Shown here: positions 16,443 to 24,432 of the stretch, one piece after another
Numbering within the stretch: the stretch's first letter is position 1
Layout of the letters: every line of letters starts with the position of its first letter
NCBI RefSeq assembly: GCF_002234575.2
Contig: NZ_CP022464.2
Span: forward strand, 1,116,001-1,180,000
DNA from: Enterocloster bolteae
Lineage (GTDB): Bacteria > Bacillota > Clostridia > Lachnospirales > Lachnospiraceae
Reading direction: 5' to 3'
Length of the DNA stretch: 64,000 nt
Notes under the pieces: generated by a model
The model's database searches: none
What the model saw: only the letters and a program-made list of their open reading frames with translations
Told to the model about the DNA's origin: nothing
Program-made: the position numbers and the translations under genes

Positions 16443-16457
16443 TATGCAAAATGCATA
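16443..16457. promoter_or_regulatory. 15-bp dyad, candidate activator binding site
   Basis: TATGC-AAAAT-GCATA, perfect 5-base arms and 5-base spacer, centred 65 bases upstream of the -24 element at 16515. It shares the form T-x-TGC-N5-GCA-x-A with the dyad at 14085-14099. Confidence 0.6.
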
Positions 16458-16514
16458 ACGTAAATAAAGGGTTCCCGGAGGCAAAACAGAAAAAATCGTT
16501 CTTCCTGAAAAGTT

Positions 16515-16530
16515 TGGCATGCTTTTTGCT
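16515..16530 (+). promoter_or_regulatory. Sigma-54 (-24/-12) promoter of the pdxA-like/tct operon
   Basis: TGGCATG, four bases, TTGCT, with one change from the consensus TGGCACG. It lies 64 bases before the start of the pdxA-like gene and would drive the four-gene operon up to the terminator at 20743. Confidence 0.85.
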
Positions 16531-16594
16531 TTTAATACAGGCATAAGTCAAGAGCAGAAATAAAAACCAAAATAGAAGGAAGGATGATTTTTTT

Positions 16595-17599
16595 ATGAGC
16601 GGTAAACCGATTTTAGGAATCTTATTAGGAGATGCAGCCGGCGTGGGGCCGGAAATTATTGTCAAGCTGGCAGCTTCCAGATTTTACGATGAATACTGCC
16701 GTCCCGTGGTAATAGGGGACGTCAGGGTGTTTGAGAGAGGTGCCAGGATATGCGGTCTGGAAATCCCGGTGCAGGTCATTGACAAGGTGGAGGAAGCAGA
16801 CTGGACCAAGGGAATGCCTGTCCTGGATCAAAGGGATGTGGACCCTGAGCAGGTTCCGTTTGCCAACATCAGCATTGAAAGCGGACGCGCCTGCCTGAAC
16901 ATGCTGAAAACAGCCATTGAGCTTTACCAGGCCGGCAGGATTGACGGATTCTGCTTTGCCCCGTTAAATAAGCAGGCAATGATTCAGGCCGGGTGTCCTT
17001 TTGAGAGCGAGCACCATTACATGGCCCATCTCTTTGGACACACGGAGCCGTTTGGGGAAATCAATGTGCTGGGAGATCTGTGGACCACAAGGACAACCAG
17101 CCATATTCCCATTAGCAAGGTCAGCGACAGCCTGACCGTGGATACCATCATGAGAGCCATAAGACTGGCCAATGTTTCCCTTAAGAATTCCGGTATTGAG
17201 AAGCCCAGGCTTGCCCTGGCAGCCCTGAATCCTCACTGCGGCGAGGGCGGAAAGTGCGGCAGGGAAGAGATTGATGTAATCGCGCCGGCCATTGAAAAGG
17301 CAAGGGAGATGGGGATTGACGCCAACGGACCGTTCCCATCCGACATTCTGTTCATCAAGGCCTTTAACGGGGATTTTGACGGAGTGGTGACCATGTATCA
17401 CGACCAGGGCCAGATCGCCCTTAAGCTGAAGGGATTTGACCAGGGCATCACCATTGCGGGAGGACTTCCGGCGCCAATCGTCACATGCGCCCATGGCACG
17501 GCTTACGATATTGCCGGAAAGGGAATTGTTAAGACTTCGGCATTTGAGAATGCGGTCAAGATGGCTGCCAAGATGGCGGCCCATCTGAAAGGCTGCTGA
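16595..17599 (+). CDS. PdxA-family 4-phospho-hydroxyacid dehydrogenase (PdxA2-like)
   Basis: A 334-residue NAD-dependent, metal-dependent dehydrogenase of the PdxA family. Metal ligands are visible in ESEHHYMAHLFG (near 135), YHDQGQIALK (near 270) and CAHGTAYDIAGKG (near 298). PdxA oxidises and decarboxylates 4-phosphohydroxythreonine in vitamin B6 synthesis; PdxA2 relatives do the same to phosphorylated threonate or erythronate, and TphB acts on a terephthalate diol. Position at the head of a transporter operon under sigma-54 control favours a catabolic role over B6 synthesis. No DUF1537 kinase, the usual partner, is in the window. AGGAAGG precedes the ATG by a longish 12 bases. Confidence 0.9.
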   Translation: MSGKPILGILLGDAAGVGPEIIVKLAASRFYDEYCRPVVIGDVRVFERGARICGLEIPVQVIDKVEEADWTKGMPVLDQRDVDPEQVPFANISIESGRACLNMLKTAIELYQAGRIDGFCFAPLNKQAMIQAGCPFESEHHYMAHLFGHTEPFGEINVLGDLWTTRTTSHIPISKVSDSLTVDTIMRAIRLANVSLKNSGIEKPRLALAALNPHCGEGGKCGREEIDVIAPAIEKAREMGIDANGPFPSDILFIKAFNGDFDGVVTMYHDQGQIALKLKGFDQGITIAGGLPAPIVTCAHGTAYDIAGKGIVKTSAFENAVKMAAKMAAHLKGC

Positions 17600-17617
17600 T
17601 AAAAGGGAGGGGTTTAC

Positions 17618-18067
17618 ATGAAAAAAATAGGTACAAAGCAGATTGTACCCTTGGTGTTAGCAGTATTTGCAGTGGTATTTGCAGTGGTTGGTTTTACACA
17701 GCTGGGGTTCTGGGAGGATGTGGACGGTCCTCAGCCTGGTTTCTTCCCGGCCATCATGGCTATCGTCATGTTCCTGGCAAGTATTGCTTCTTTCTTTCAG
17801 TCCCTGAAGGAAGAGAAGGCTGCCAGGTATGAGCGGGATGAGATGATGGTCATAGCAGGGGGAGCTGGAATCATAGCGGGTTCCTTTATTATAGGTCTGC
17901 TGCCCAGCTGCTATTTGTTTGTGATACTGTGGCTGAAAGTGTTTGAGAAGACCGGATGGAAGGAAACTCTCATTGTCCTTGCTGTCTGTATGGCCATTTC
18001 CATCGGTGTGTTCCGTATGTGGCTGGGGGTCCATTTTCCAATGGGGCTTTTTGAAGCATTCTTGTAG
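17618..18067 (+). CDS. tctB: Tripartite tricarboxylate transporter, small membrane subunit TctB
   Basis: A 149-residue protein with four hydrophobic segments, the usual form of the small TctB subunit. The motif DGPQPGFFPAIMAI near residue 38 is characteristic of the family. It works with TctA in the membrane and with the periplasm-type binding protein TctC to import a carboxylate using an ion gradient. Start ATG 17618 follows GGGAGGGG; the gene lies 18 bases after the pdxA-like gene and 15 before tctA, so the operon is tight. Confidence 0.9.
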   Translation: MKKIGTKQIVPLVLAVFAVVFAVVGFTQLGFWEDVDGPQPGFFPAIMAIVMFLASIASFFQSLKEEKAARYERDEMMVIAGGAGIIAGSFIIGLLPSCYLFVILWLKVFEKTGWKETLIVLAVCMAISIGVFRMWLGVHFPMGLFEAFL

Positions 18068-18082
18068 AAGGGGGTAAACAAA

Positions 18083-19588
18083 ATGGAAAATATACAACTG
18101 TTAATGCATGGCTTCTCCACGCTGTTCACCTTCAGCAATGTGGGAGCCGCCCTTTTGGGAGCGGTTCTGGGCCTTGTGGTGGGGGCAATGCCCGGTATCG
18201 GAAGTCTGGCCGGTGTGGCCCTGCTGCTTCCGCTGACCTACAAGTTTAATCCCACCACTGCCATCATTATGCTGGGAGCTTTGTATTACTCCAATATGTA
18301 CGGCGGCGCCTTCAGCGCAATCCTGTTAAATATTCCGGGAGACTCACCGGCCATCTGCACGGCCATGGACGGCTACCCAATGGCATCCAAAAAGAAGCGT
18401 CCCGGACAGGCGCTGTTTACAGCCAATATGGCCTCCTTTATCGGAGGAACCATCGGTATCATCATCCTGACCTTTACAGGACCTGCCCTGGCGGATATCG
18501 GTCTTAAGTTCGGCCCGTCCGAGATGACGGCTCTGCTTCTTATCGCCATGACGTCCATCAGCTGGCTGGTGGGTGAGAATCCCATCAAGGGCGTGGTGAT
18601 AACCATGCTGGGTATTCTGCTGGCAAGCATTGGCATGGACACTCTCTCAGGCTCTCCCAGATATGATTTTGGCAGTATGTACCTGCTGGGAGGCATTCCC
18701 TTTACGCCTTTCATTATCGGCACAGTGGGATTTTCACAGGTTATTAAACTGGTGATGGAGCGCAGCAATGAGGTGAAATCAGAGCCCCACATGAAGCTTA
18801 CCATCCGCGGAAGTATCCTGACAAAGCATGATTTCAAGCGTCTGCTTCCGCCTGCCCTGCGCTCCGGCGTCATGGGAACCTTTGTGGGCGTGCTTCCGGG
18901 AGCAGGGGCAACCACCGGCGCTTTCATGGGATACGCGGCCCAGAAGAAATTCAAGAACGAGGAAGAACTGGGAACCGGCGCCATAGAGGGCATTGCGGCC
19001 AGCGAAGCTGCAAACAATGCGGCCGCGGCAGGTGCATTTGCGCCGCTTCTGGCCCTGGGCATACCGGGAAGCGGCACTGGCGCAGTGCTTTTAGGAGGCC
19101 TGATGATGTGGGGGCTCAATCCGGGACCGCTTCTGTTTACCAATGAACCGGAATTTACATGGGGACTGATTGCATCCCTGTTCCTCTCCAACATATTTGC
19201 GCTGGTTGTGGCAATCGGCGTCATTCCGTTCCTGATTCAGATATTGTCCGTGCCTGTAAAGTACATGATTCCCATTATCACCATTGTGTGCGTGGTGGGA
19301 TCCTACAGCTCCAGCTATTCCATGTATGGCGTGCTGATTATGTTTCTGTCAGGCATACTGGGATATCTGCTGGTCAAGAACGACTATCCCACGGCTCCCA
19401 TGCTTTTGTCCTTTGTGCTGGCTAAGCTGCTGGAGTCCAATATGCGAAAGGCATTTATCATATCGGGGGGAAGCCTGGGCATTTTCTTTACAAGACCCAT
19501 TACCTGCGTGCTGATGCTGATTTTCCTGGCATTTATCTGCACACCTGTGGTAAAGGCCGTCCTTAAAAAGGCAAGGGCATCCAAATAG
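18083..19588 (+). CDS. tctA: Tripartite tricarboxylate transporter, large membrane subunit TctA
   Basis: A 501-residue integral membrane protein with about eleven hydrophobic segments. TctA signatures are GAMPGIGSLAGVALLLPLTY near residue 33, GIPGSGTGAVLLGGLMMWGL near 325 and a Gly/Pro-rich VGVLPGAGATTGAF near 268. It forms the translocation path of a secondary, binding-protein-dependent carboxylate importer. Known substrates of the family include citrate, tartrate, tricarballylate and terephthalate; here the substrate is unknown, but the PdxA-like gene ahead suggests a hydroxy or sugar acid. The ribosome site GAAGGGGG precedes the ATG. Confidence 0.95.
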   Translation: MENIQLLMHGFSTLFTFSNVGAALLGAVLGLVVGAMPGIGSLAGVALLLPLTYKFNPTTAIIMLGALYYSNMYGGAFSAILLNIPGDSPAICTAMDGYPMASKKKRPGQALFTANMASFIGGTIGIIILTFTGPALADIGLKFGPSEMTALLLIAMTSISWLVGENPIKGVVITMLGILLASIGMDTLSGSPRYDFGSMYLLGGIPFTPFIIGTVGFSQVIKLVMERSNEVKSEPHMKLTIRGSILTKHDFKRLLPPALRSGVMGTFVGVLPGAGATTGAFMGYAAQKKFKNEEELGTGAIEGIAASEAANNAAAAGAFAPLLALGIPGSGTGAVLLGGLMMWGLNPGPLLFTNEPEFTWGLIASLFLSNIFALVVAIGVIPFLIQILSVPVKYMIPIITIVCVVGSYSSSYSMYGVLIMFLSGILGYLLVKNDYPTAPMLLSFVLAKLLESNMRKAFIISGGSLGIFFTRPITCVLMLIFLAFICTPVVKAVLKKARASK

Positions 19589-19663
19589 GGCTGTAATGAT
19601 TCGGCAGCTGGTACAACAAACGTAATATTCCCAAAGTAGCATAACAAAGGTAACTTGCAGGTT

Positions 19664-19683
19664 TGTTCATATATTTAAGAACA
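19664..19683 (+). other. Small hairpin between tctA and tctC
   Basis: TGTTC (19664-19668) pairs with GAACA (19679-19683) in the 117-base gap between tctA and tctC, just before the tctC ribosome site AGGAGG. Binding-protein genes often need more product than their membrane partners; a processing or stabilising hairpin would fit, but this is inference from a weak 5-bp stem. Confidence 0.3.
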
Positions 19684-19705
19684 TGGTTTGAGGAGGTATT
19701 TAATA

Positions 19706-20698
19706 ATGAAGAAAAGAAGTATTGTAATGGCAATGGCAGCACTTATGATGGTATCAGCAGTAACCGGATGTACAAGCAAGGCCGTCAGCAGCGACGGCAC
19801 ATTCACACCAAAGGAAACCATTAACTGGACCGTTACATCCAGTCCCGGCGGCGGCAGCGACATCTACACAAGAATGATATCCGATATCATGACCAAGGAA
19901 AACCTGGTCAACGGACAGCCTATCATTGTTACCAATAAGACGGACGGAAGCGGTGAGATCGGCAGAAACGAGGTGGCTACCACCAAGGGGAGCAAGGCTG
20001 ACTATACCCTTCTCACCTTTAACAGCGGCGATTTAATGCCCATGGTCCAGAATACAAAGAACCGCTCGTCCAATTTCCGTATCCTGGCCATTATGGCAGT
20101 TGACAAACAGCTTATTTTCAAGGGGGAGCAGACCAAGTATGCTGATTTCAAGGAGGCAATCGAGGCTGCCAAAAATGGTACAAAGATCGTCATCGGCGGC
20201 TCCAAGGGAGATGATATCGCCACCTATGATGCAATGCTGGAGGAAATCGGAATCAGCAAGGACGTGATGTCCTATATCACCTATGACTCCACCGGTGACG
20301 CCATCACCGCAGCCCTGGGAGGCCATGTGGAATTTGTTATCTCCAAGCCTGCGGCTGCTTCTGAGTATGTGACAGCCGGTTCCCTGATTCCTGTGCTGGC
20401 CCTGTCCACGGAACGCTACACCGGCAACCTGGCAGACGCCCCCACACTGAGCGAAATTGGAGACTATGAAAATGTGGAAGTCCCTGTATGGCGCGGCGTG
20501 GCAGCCCCTGCAGCCATGAGCGATGCGGCGGCCGCTTACTGGAGTGAACAGTTGGGCAAGGTTGCTGAGACCGATACATGGAAGAATGATTATTTGGAAA
20601 AGAACAAACTGATTGGCAACTATATGGATGCTGCCGGCGCAACGGAATATGTGACAGCCTATGAAAAGGACTTCATGGCTGCCAACGGAATCCAGTAA
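19706..20698 (+). CDS. tctC: Tripartite tricarboxylate transporter, substrate-binding lipoprotein TctC
   Basis: A 330-residue precursor with a lipoprotein signal (MKKRSIVMAMAALMM, lipobox VTGC), so it is tethered to the outer face of the membrane. The mature part has the TctC/Bug fold features: TSSPGGGSDIYTRMISD at the N-terminal ligand loop, a central TNKTDGSGEIGRNEVA and the IVIGGSKGDDIATY stretch. It captures a carboxylate and hands it to TctAB. The ATG at 19706 follows AGGAGG. It is the last gene of the operon; a strong terminator follows at 20743. Confidence 0.93.
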   Translation: MKKRSIVMAMAALMMVSAVTGCTSKAVSSDGTFTPKETINWTVTSSPGGGSDIYTRMISDIMTKENLVNGQPIIVTNKTDGSGEIGRNEVATTKGSKADYTLLTFNSGDLMPMVQNTKNRSSNFRILAIMAVDKQLIFKGEQTKYADFKEAIEAAKNGTKIVIGGSKGDDIATYDAMLEEIGISKDVMSYITYDSTGDAITAALGGHVEFVISKPAAASEYVTAGSLIPVLALSTERYTGNLADAPTLSEIGDYENVEVPVWRGVAAPAAMSDAAAAYWSEQLGKVAETDTWKNDYLEKNKLIGNYMDAAGATEYVTAYEKDFMAANGIQ

Positions 20699-20742
20699 AC
20701 ACGGCTGAAACACGGCTGAAGCATTAGAAAACCAATCAACAC

Positions 20743-20797
20743 GGGAGAGGACCGGAACGGGACATATGGGAACCGGAGCCGCATCCTCTCCCTTTTT
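20743..20797 (+). terminator. Strong intrinsic terminator of the tct operon
   Basis: GGGAGAGGA (20743-20751) pairs perfectly with TCCTCTCCC (20784-20792), followed by T5. It separates the two sigma-54 operons, so each -24/-12 promoter drives its own transcript. Confidence 0.92.
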
Positions 20798-20880
20798 GCA
20801 CCCTGAAACAGGCAGGGAAAACAGGGAACGCAACAAAATGAAACACTGATGCCGGAAAAATTTGAAACATAAAAAACGAA

Positions 20881-20928
20881 TTGAAACATTAAGAAACAAA
20901 TGCGGCAAATCAGTAAGGAATGTTTCAA
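20881..20928. promoter_or_regulatory. 10-bp inverted repeat upstream of the second sigma-54 operon
   Basis: TTGAAACATT (20881-20890) and AATGTTTCAA (20919-20928), perfect arms separated by 28 bases, centred about 75 bases upstream of the -24 element at 20980. Related TGAAACA sequences also occur at about 20838 and 20864. Candidate activator site distinct from the TGC/GCA dyads. The 332-base gap 20699-21030 also holds the terminator at 20743. Confidence 0.6.
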
Positions 20929-20960
20929 ATATTTGGGACAAATGGAACGGATTTTAACGG

Positions 20961-20978
20961 TTTCAACGTGTTTTGAAA
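20961..20978. promoter_or_regulatory. TTTCAA/TTGAAA dyad next to the -24 element
   Basis: TTTCAA (20961-20966), six bases, TTGAAA (20973-20978), ending one base before the -24 element. Its half-sites match the arms of the inverted repeat at 20881. A protein bound here would block or contact sigma-54 polymerase. Confidence 0.5.
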
Positions 20979-20979
20979 T

Positions 20980-20995
20980 TGGCACGATTTTTGCT
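20980..20995 (+). promoter_or_regulatory. Sigma-54 (-24/-12) promoter of the isomerase/transketolase operon
   Basis: TGGCACG, four bases, TTGCT, a full consensus match, 35 bases before the first start codon. Confidence 0.9.
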
Positions 20996-21030
20996 TATTA
21001 ATAAGGCAAAGCACTGAAGGAGGTTTGGAG

Positions 21031-21867
21031 ATGAAACTATGTTATCAGGTGGCCACACCAGATGTGGCAATCGCTGATTCAGTGACAGCATACCAGGGAA
21101 GCCTGGAGAAAAGCTTCGGGGACCTGGGAAGGCTGGGATACGACGGGGTGGAGCTGATGACCCTGAATCCGGAAAAACTGGACTGGAATGAAGTGAAAGA
21201 AACAGCTGAAAAGAACGGATTGTCTGTTATACTGGTATGTACAGGGGAAATCTTCGGGCAGCTGGGATTAAGCTATACAAACCCCAGGGAGGAGATCCGG
21301 AAGGAGGCTATCCGCAGGAGCAGGGAAATCATTGATTTTGCAGGCTTTCTGGGAGCCAATATCAACATCGGACGTGTGAGAGGCCAGTACTGCGGAGAAC
21401 TTTCCAGAGAAGAAACCGAAAACCTGGCAGTGGAGGCCTTCCGGGAGCTGGCTGACTACGGGGCACCCAGGAACGTGAACATTGCCCTGGAGACAGTGAC
21501 TATTATGCAGACGAATTTCATCAATACCCTGGCAGAGGGGGCTGCCATGGTGGACCGTGTGGACCGCCCCAATTTCCGGCTGATGATGGATATTTTCCAT
21601 CTGAATCTGGAGGAGAAGAACATCTATGAGGCCATCCGCAGGTACAGCTCCTACAATATCCACGTACACCTGGCAGATAACAACAGACGGTATCCGGGCC
21701 ACTGCGGTCTGGACTTTGAGAAGATTCTCACCACCTTTAAAGAATGCGGATATGACGGCAATTTCTGTACCGAAATCTTCCAGATTCCTTCCATGGAGGA
21801 GGCGGCAGCGGGCGCCATCCGGCATTTGCGGCCCATCGCGGACCGGGTTTACGGACGGACTGTCTGA
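21031..21867 (+). CDS. Xylose isomerase-like TIM-barrel protein 1
   Basis: A 278-residue sugar phosphate isomerase/epimerase of the AP-endonuclease-2/xylose-isomerase-like superfamily. Expected metal ligands are visible: Glu in NIALETVTIM near 152, Asp in LMMDIFHLN near 188, His in IHVHLADNNR near 215 and Glu in FCTEIFQIP near 249. The closest functional types are hydroxypyruvate isomerase, tagatose/ribulose-3-epimerases and 3-oxoacid decarboxylases; the reaction cannot be fixed. The ATG at 21031 follows AGGAGG. It is the first gene of the operon from the -24/-12 promoter at 20980, followed by the racemase after 48 bases. Confidence 0.88.
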   Translation: MKLCYQVATPDVAIADSVTAYQGSLEKSFGDLGRLGYDGVELMTLNPEKLDWNEVKETAEKNGLSVILVCTGEIFGQLGLSYTNPREEIRKEAIRRSREIIDFAGFLGANINIGRVRGQYCGELSREETENLAVEAFRELADYGAPRNVNIALETVTIMQTNFINTLAEGAAMVDRVDRPNFRLMMDIFHLNLEEKNIYEAIRRYSSYNIHVHLADNNRRYPGHCGLDFEKILTTFKECGYDGNFCTEIFQIPSMEEAAAGAIRHLRPIADRVYGRTV

Positions 21868-21915
21868 TGCAGAAAACAGGTGAATAACACACATGGAAGA
21901 AAACGGGAGGAAACA

Positions 21916-22575
21916 ATGAAAAGCATTGCGTTGATTCATACGGTAAAGAGCGTGGCATCGGGCTTTGATGACAGCCTGAGAAACTATCTGGGATATGAAG
22001 TGAAGATACATAACCTGTGGGACGATTTTCTGGCCAATAATCCCAACGAGATTGGGGAGTTTACCATACAGAACCGAAACCGTCTGTTCTGCGATATGAA
22101 GGCCCAGGAGCTGACAGGAGCAGATATCATTGTCACCACCTGCTCCACCCTGACCCCGGCGGTGGAACTGATCCGGCCTTTTATCCAGGTTCCCGTCATT
22201 GCCATCGACGATGCCATGGCCAGAAGGAGCGTTCTCTACGGAAAGCGCATCATGGTCATGGCCACGGCAGAGAGCACGGTGGGGCCCACTGTCTCAAAGA
22301 TTAAGGCTGAGGCGGATAAGGCGGGAAGGGAAGCAGACATATCCACCTGCGTGTGCATGGATGCATTCTTTGCCATGAAAGCCATGGACATGAAGAAGCA
22401 CGACATGATTCTCAGGGAAAAGGCCGGGAAAATGAAGGGCTATGACTGCATTGTCCTTGCCCAGGCGTCCATGGCCCATCTGGAGGACGAGACAGCTTCC
22501 ATTACAGGCTGCCCTGTCCTTACCAGTCCCAGGCTGTGTATGGAAGAAATCAAGAAAAAATTGGAGGAGATATAG
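21916..22575 (+). CDS. Asp/Glu/hydantoin racemase-family protein
   Basis: A 219-residue protein of the Asp/Glu racemase superfamily. The two catalytic-type cysteine regions are present: IVTTCSTLTPAVE near residue 79 and TGCPVLTSPRL near 200, with VPVIAIDDAM between. Members include aspartate, glutamate and hydantoin racemases and maleate isomerase. In this operon it could epimerise a hydroxy or sugar acid or handle an amino-acid-like intermediate; that is inference. The ATG at 21916 follows GGGAGG. It ends two bases before the transketolase gene, so translation is probably coupled. Confidence 0.82.
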   Translation: MKSIALIHTVKSVASGFDDSLRNYLGYEVKIHNLWDDFLANNPNEIGEFTIQNRNRLFCDMKAQELTGADIIVTTCSTLTPAVELIRPFIQVPVIAIDDAMARRSVLYGKRIMVMATAESTVGPTVSKIKAEADKAGREADISTCVCMDAFFAMKAMDMKKHDMILREKAGKMKGYDCIVLAQASMAHLEDETASITGCPVLTSPRLCMEEIKKKLEEI

Positions 22576-22577
22576 AG

Positions 22578-23405
22578 ATGACGAATGAGAGAAAAGAGGA
22601 GTTACAGAGACAATGCAGCAAATTCCGGAACGACCTGATTGACCTGCTTTACAGCATCCAGACCGGCCATCCCGGCGGATCCCTGTCATGCACGGAGATA
22701 CTGACGTCCCTTTATTTTGAAATCATGAATGTGAATCCTGAAGATCCGGAGATGGAGGGAAGGGACCACCTGATTCTGTCAAAAGGCCACGCGGCCCCCA
22801 TGCTGTACCTGGTGCTGGCGGAGAAAGGCTTTTTCCCCAAGGAGGAGTTAAAGACCCTGCGCCAGATGGACAGCATGCTTCAGGGCCATCCCTGCGTACA
22901 TAAAACTCCGGGTGTGGAGCTGTCCACAGGTCCTTTGGGGCTGGGACTTTCCGCCGGCCTGGGCATGGCCATGGCAGACAGAATTAAGGGACTGGATTCC
23001 TATACCTATGTGGTCATGGGCGACGGTGAGATTGAGGAGGGCTGTATCTGGGAGGCTGCCATGTCCGCCTCCAAATTCGGGGCTGACCATCTCATCGGCA
23101 TTCTGGACAACAACGGAGTACAGCTGGACGGCACCCTGGAGGAAATCATGCCCATGGGAGACATCGGGGCAAAATGGAAGGCTTTTGGGTGGAATGTGAT
23201 ACCATGCGACGGCCATGATGTGGAGGATTTCTGCCGGGCCGTGGAGGAGGCTAAGAAGACCAAAGGCTGTCCTTCCCTGATTCTTGCCGCCACCGTGAAG
23301 GGCAAGGGGGTTTCCTTTATGGAAGGAAAGAACACCTGGCACGGCAAGGCCATCAATGATAATGAATACGCACAAGCGAAAGCAGAATTAGGAGGTGCCA
23401 GATAA
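22578..23405 (+). CDS. Transketolase, N-terminal (thiamine pyrophosphate) subunit
   Basis: A 275-residue half-transketolase. The TPP-binding signature is visible as GDGEIEEGCIWEAA near 152 and LDNNGVQLDG near 180, with SKGHAAPMLYLVLAE near 68. Split transketolases use this subunit plus a C-terminal one to move two-carbon units between sugars. Such split pairs occur in pentose metabolism and in branched-sugar (apulose 4-phosphate) pathways. The start ATG 22578 follows GGAGG that lies in the end of the racemase gene. The stop overlaps the ATG of the next gene (TAATG), a sign of coupled translation of the two subunits. Confidence 0.93.
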   Translation: MTNERKEELQRQCSKFRNDLIDLLYSIQTGHPGGSLSCTEILTSLYFEIMNVNPEDPEMEGRDHLILSKGHAAPMLYLVLAEKGFFPKEELKTLRQMDSMLQGHPCVHKTPGVELSTGPLGLGLSAGLGMAMADRIKGLDSYTYVVMGDGEIEEGCIWEAAMSASKFGADHLIGILDNNGVQLDGTLEEIMPMGDIGAKWKAFGWNVIPCDGHDVEDFCRAVEEAKKTKGCPSLILAATVKGKGVSFMEGKNTWHGKAINDNEYAQAKAELGGAR

Positions 23406-24355
23406 TGGGAGAAAACATAGCAATCCGTGACGCCTACGGCGCAGCGCTTAAGGAATTAGGAGAACAGAATGAGAAGATCGTGGGCCTGGAGGCGGATGTG
23501 GCTTCCTCCACAAAGAGCGGAATTTTTGGAAAGGCATTTCCGGAACGTTACTTTAATGTGGGCATCAGCGAGCTGGATATGGTATCCATGTCAGCCGGAT
23601 TTGCCAGGGAGGGACTGATTCCTTATGTAAATACATTCGCGGTGTTCCTGACCACCAGAGGGGCAGATCCTATACAGAGCCTGATTGCCTATGACAAGCT
23701 GAACGTGAAGCTCTGCGGAACCTACTGCGGGCTTTCGGACTCCTATGACGGAGCCAGCCACCAGGCCATTACCGACCTGGCATTTGTGAGAGCCATCCCC
23801 AATATGACGGTGATTACAGTGGCGGACGCAGTGGAGACAAAAAAAGCGGTATTTGCCATTGCAGAACATCAGGGCCCTGTCTATTTAAGGCTCAGCCGCG
23901 CGGCAGCTCCTGTGTTTTATCCTGAGGATATGAAATTTGAGATCGGCAGGGGCATTACGGTCAGGGAAGGCGGGGATGTGACCATTATCACCACGGGAAC
24001 CGTGCTTCACAAGGCCCTGGCAGCGGCAGAGCTTCTGGAAGCAAAGGGAATCCGGGCAAGAGTGGTGGATATGCATACCATCAAACCTATTGATGAGGAA
24101 CTGATTATAGAATGCGCCAGGGAGACGGGCGCCATCGTGACCGTGGAGGAACACTCTGTCTGCGGCGGACTGGGAAGCGCTGTGGCGGAAGTCCTGGCAG
24201 AGCATATGCCGGTACCCATGACCCGCATCGGGGCCACTGACTTTGCAGAATCCGGGGATTATGAACAGCTTTTGGTGAAATACGGCTATGGCCCGGAATC
24301 CATCGCAGAAAAATGTGAAAAAGTGATGAAGCGCAAGCAGGTACAGAAAAAGTAA
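23405..24355 (+). CDS. Transketolase, C-terminal subunit
   Basis: A 316-residue partner subunit containing the pyrimidine-binding domain and the C-terminal transketolase domain. Visible parts are VGLEADVASSTKSG near residue 28, the pyrimidine-domain FNVGISELDMVSMSAGFAR near 50 and GAIVTVEEHSVCGGLGSAV near 245. Together with the preceding protein it forms one active site at the subunit interface. AGGAGG at the end of the previous gene serves as ribosome site. The operon position implies a ketose cleavage or two-carbon transfer step in the pathway. Confidence 0.94.
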   Translation: MGENIAIRDAYGAALKELGEQNEKIVGLEADVASSTKSGIFGKAFPERYFNVGISELDMVSMSAGFAREGLIPYVNTFAVFLTTRGADPIQSLIAYDKLNVKLCGTYCGLSDSYDGASHQAITDLAFVRAIPNMTVITVADAVETKKAVFAIAEHQGPVYLRLSRAAAPVFYPEDMKFEIGRGITVREGGDVTIITTGTVLHKALAAAELLEAKGIRARVVDMHTIKPIDEELIIECARETGAIVTVEEHSVCGGLGSAVAEVLAEHMPVPMTRIGATDFAESGDYEQLLVKYGYGPESIAEKCEKVMKRKQVQKK

Positions 24356-24432
24356 TACAGGAAAATCAGTGCAGAAAACCAGTACAAAAAAGTTAAAAAC
24401 CAGTATAAAAAGTCAGGAGGGAAGGCGCGCCT

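Noticed and set aside
24423..24432. GGCGCGCC before the second TIM-barrel gene, suggestive of a cloning site
   Set aside because: A single 8-base word can occur by chance in GC-rich DNA and nothing else suggests engineering.
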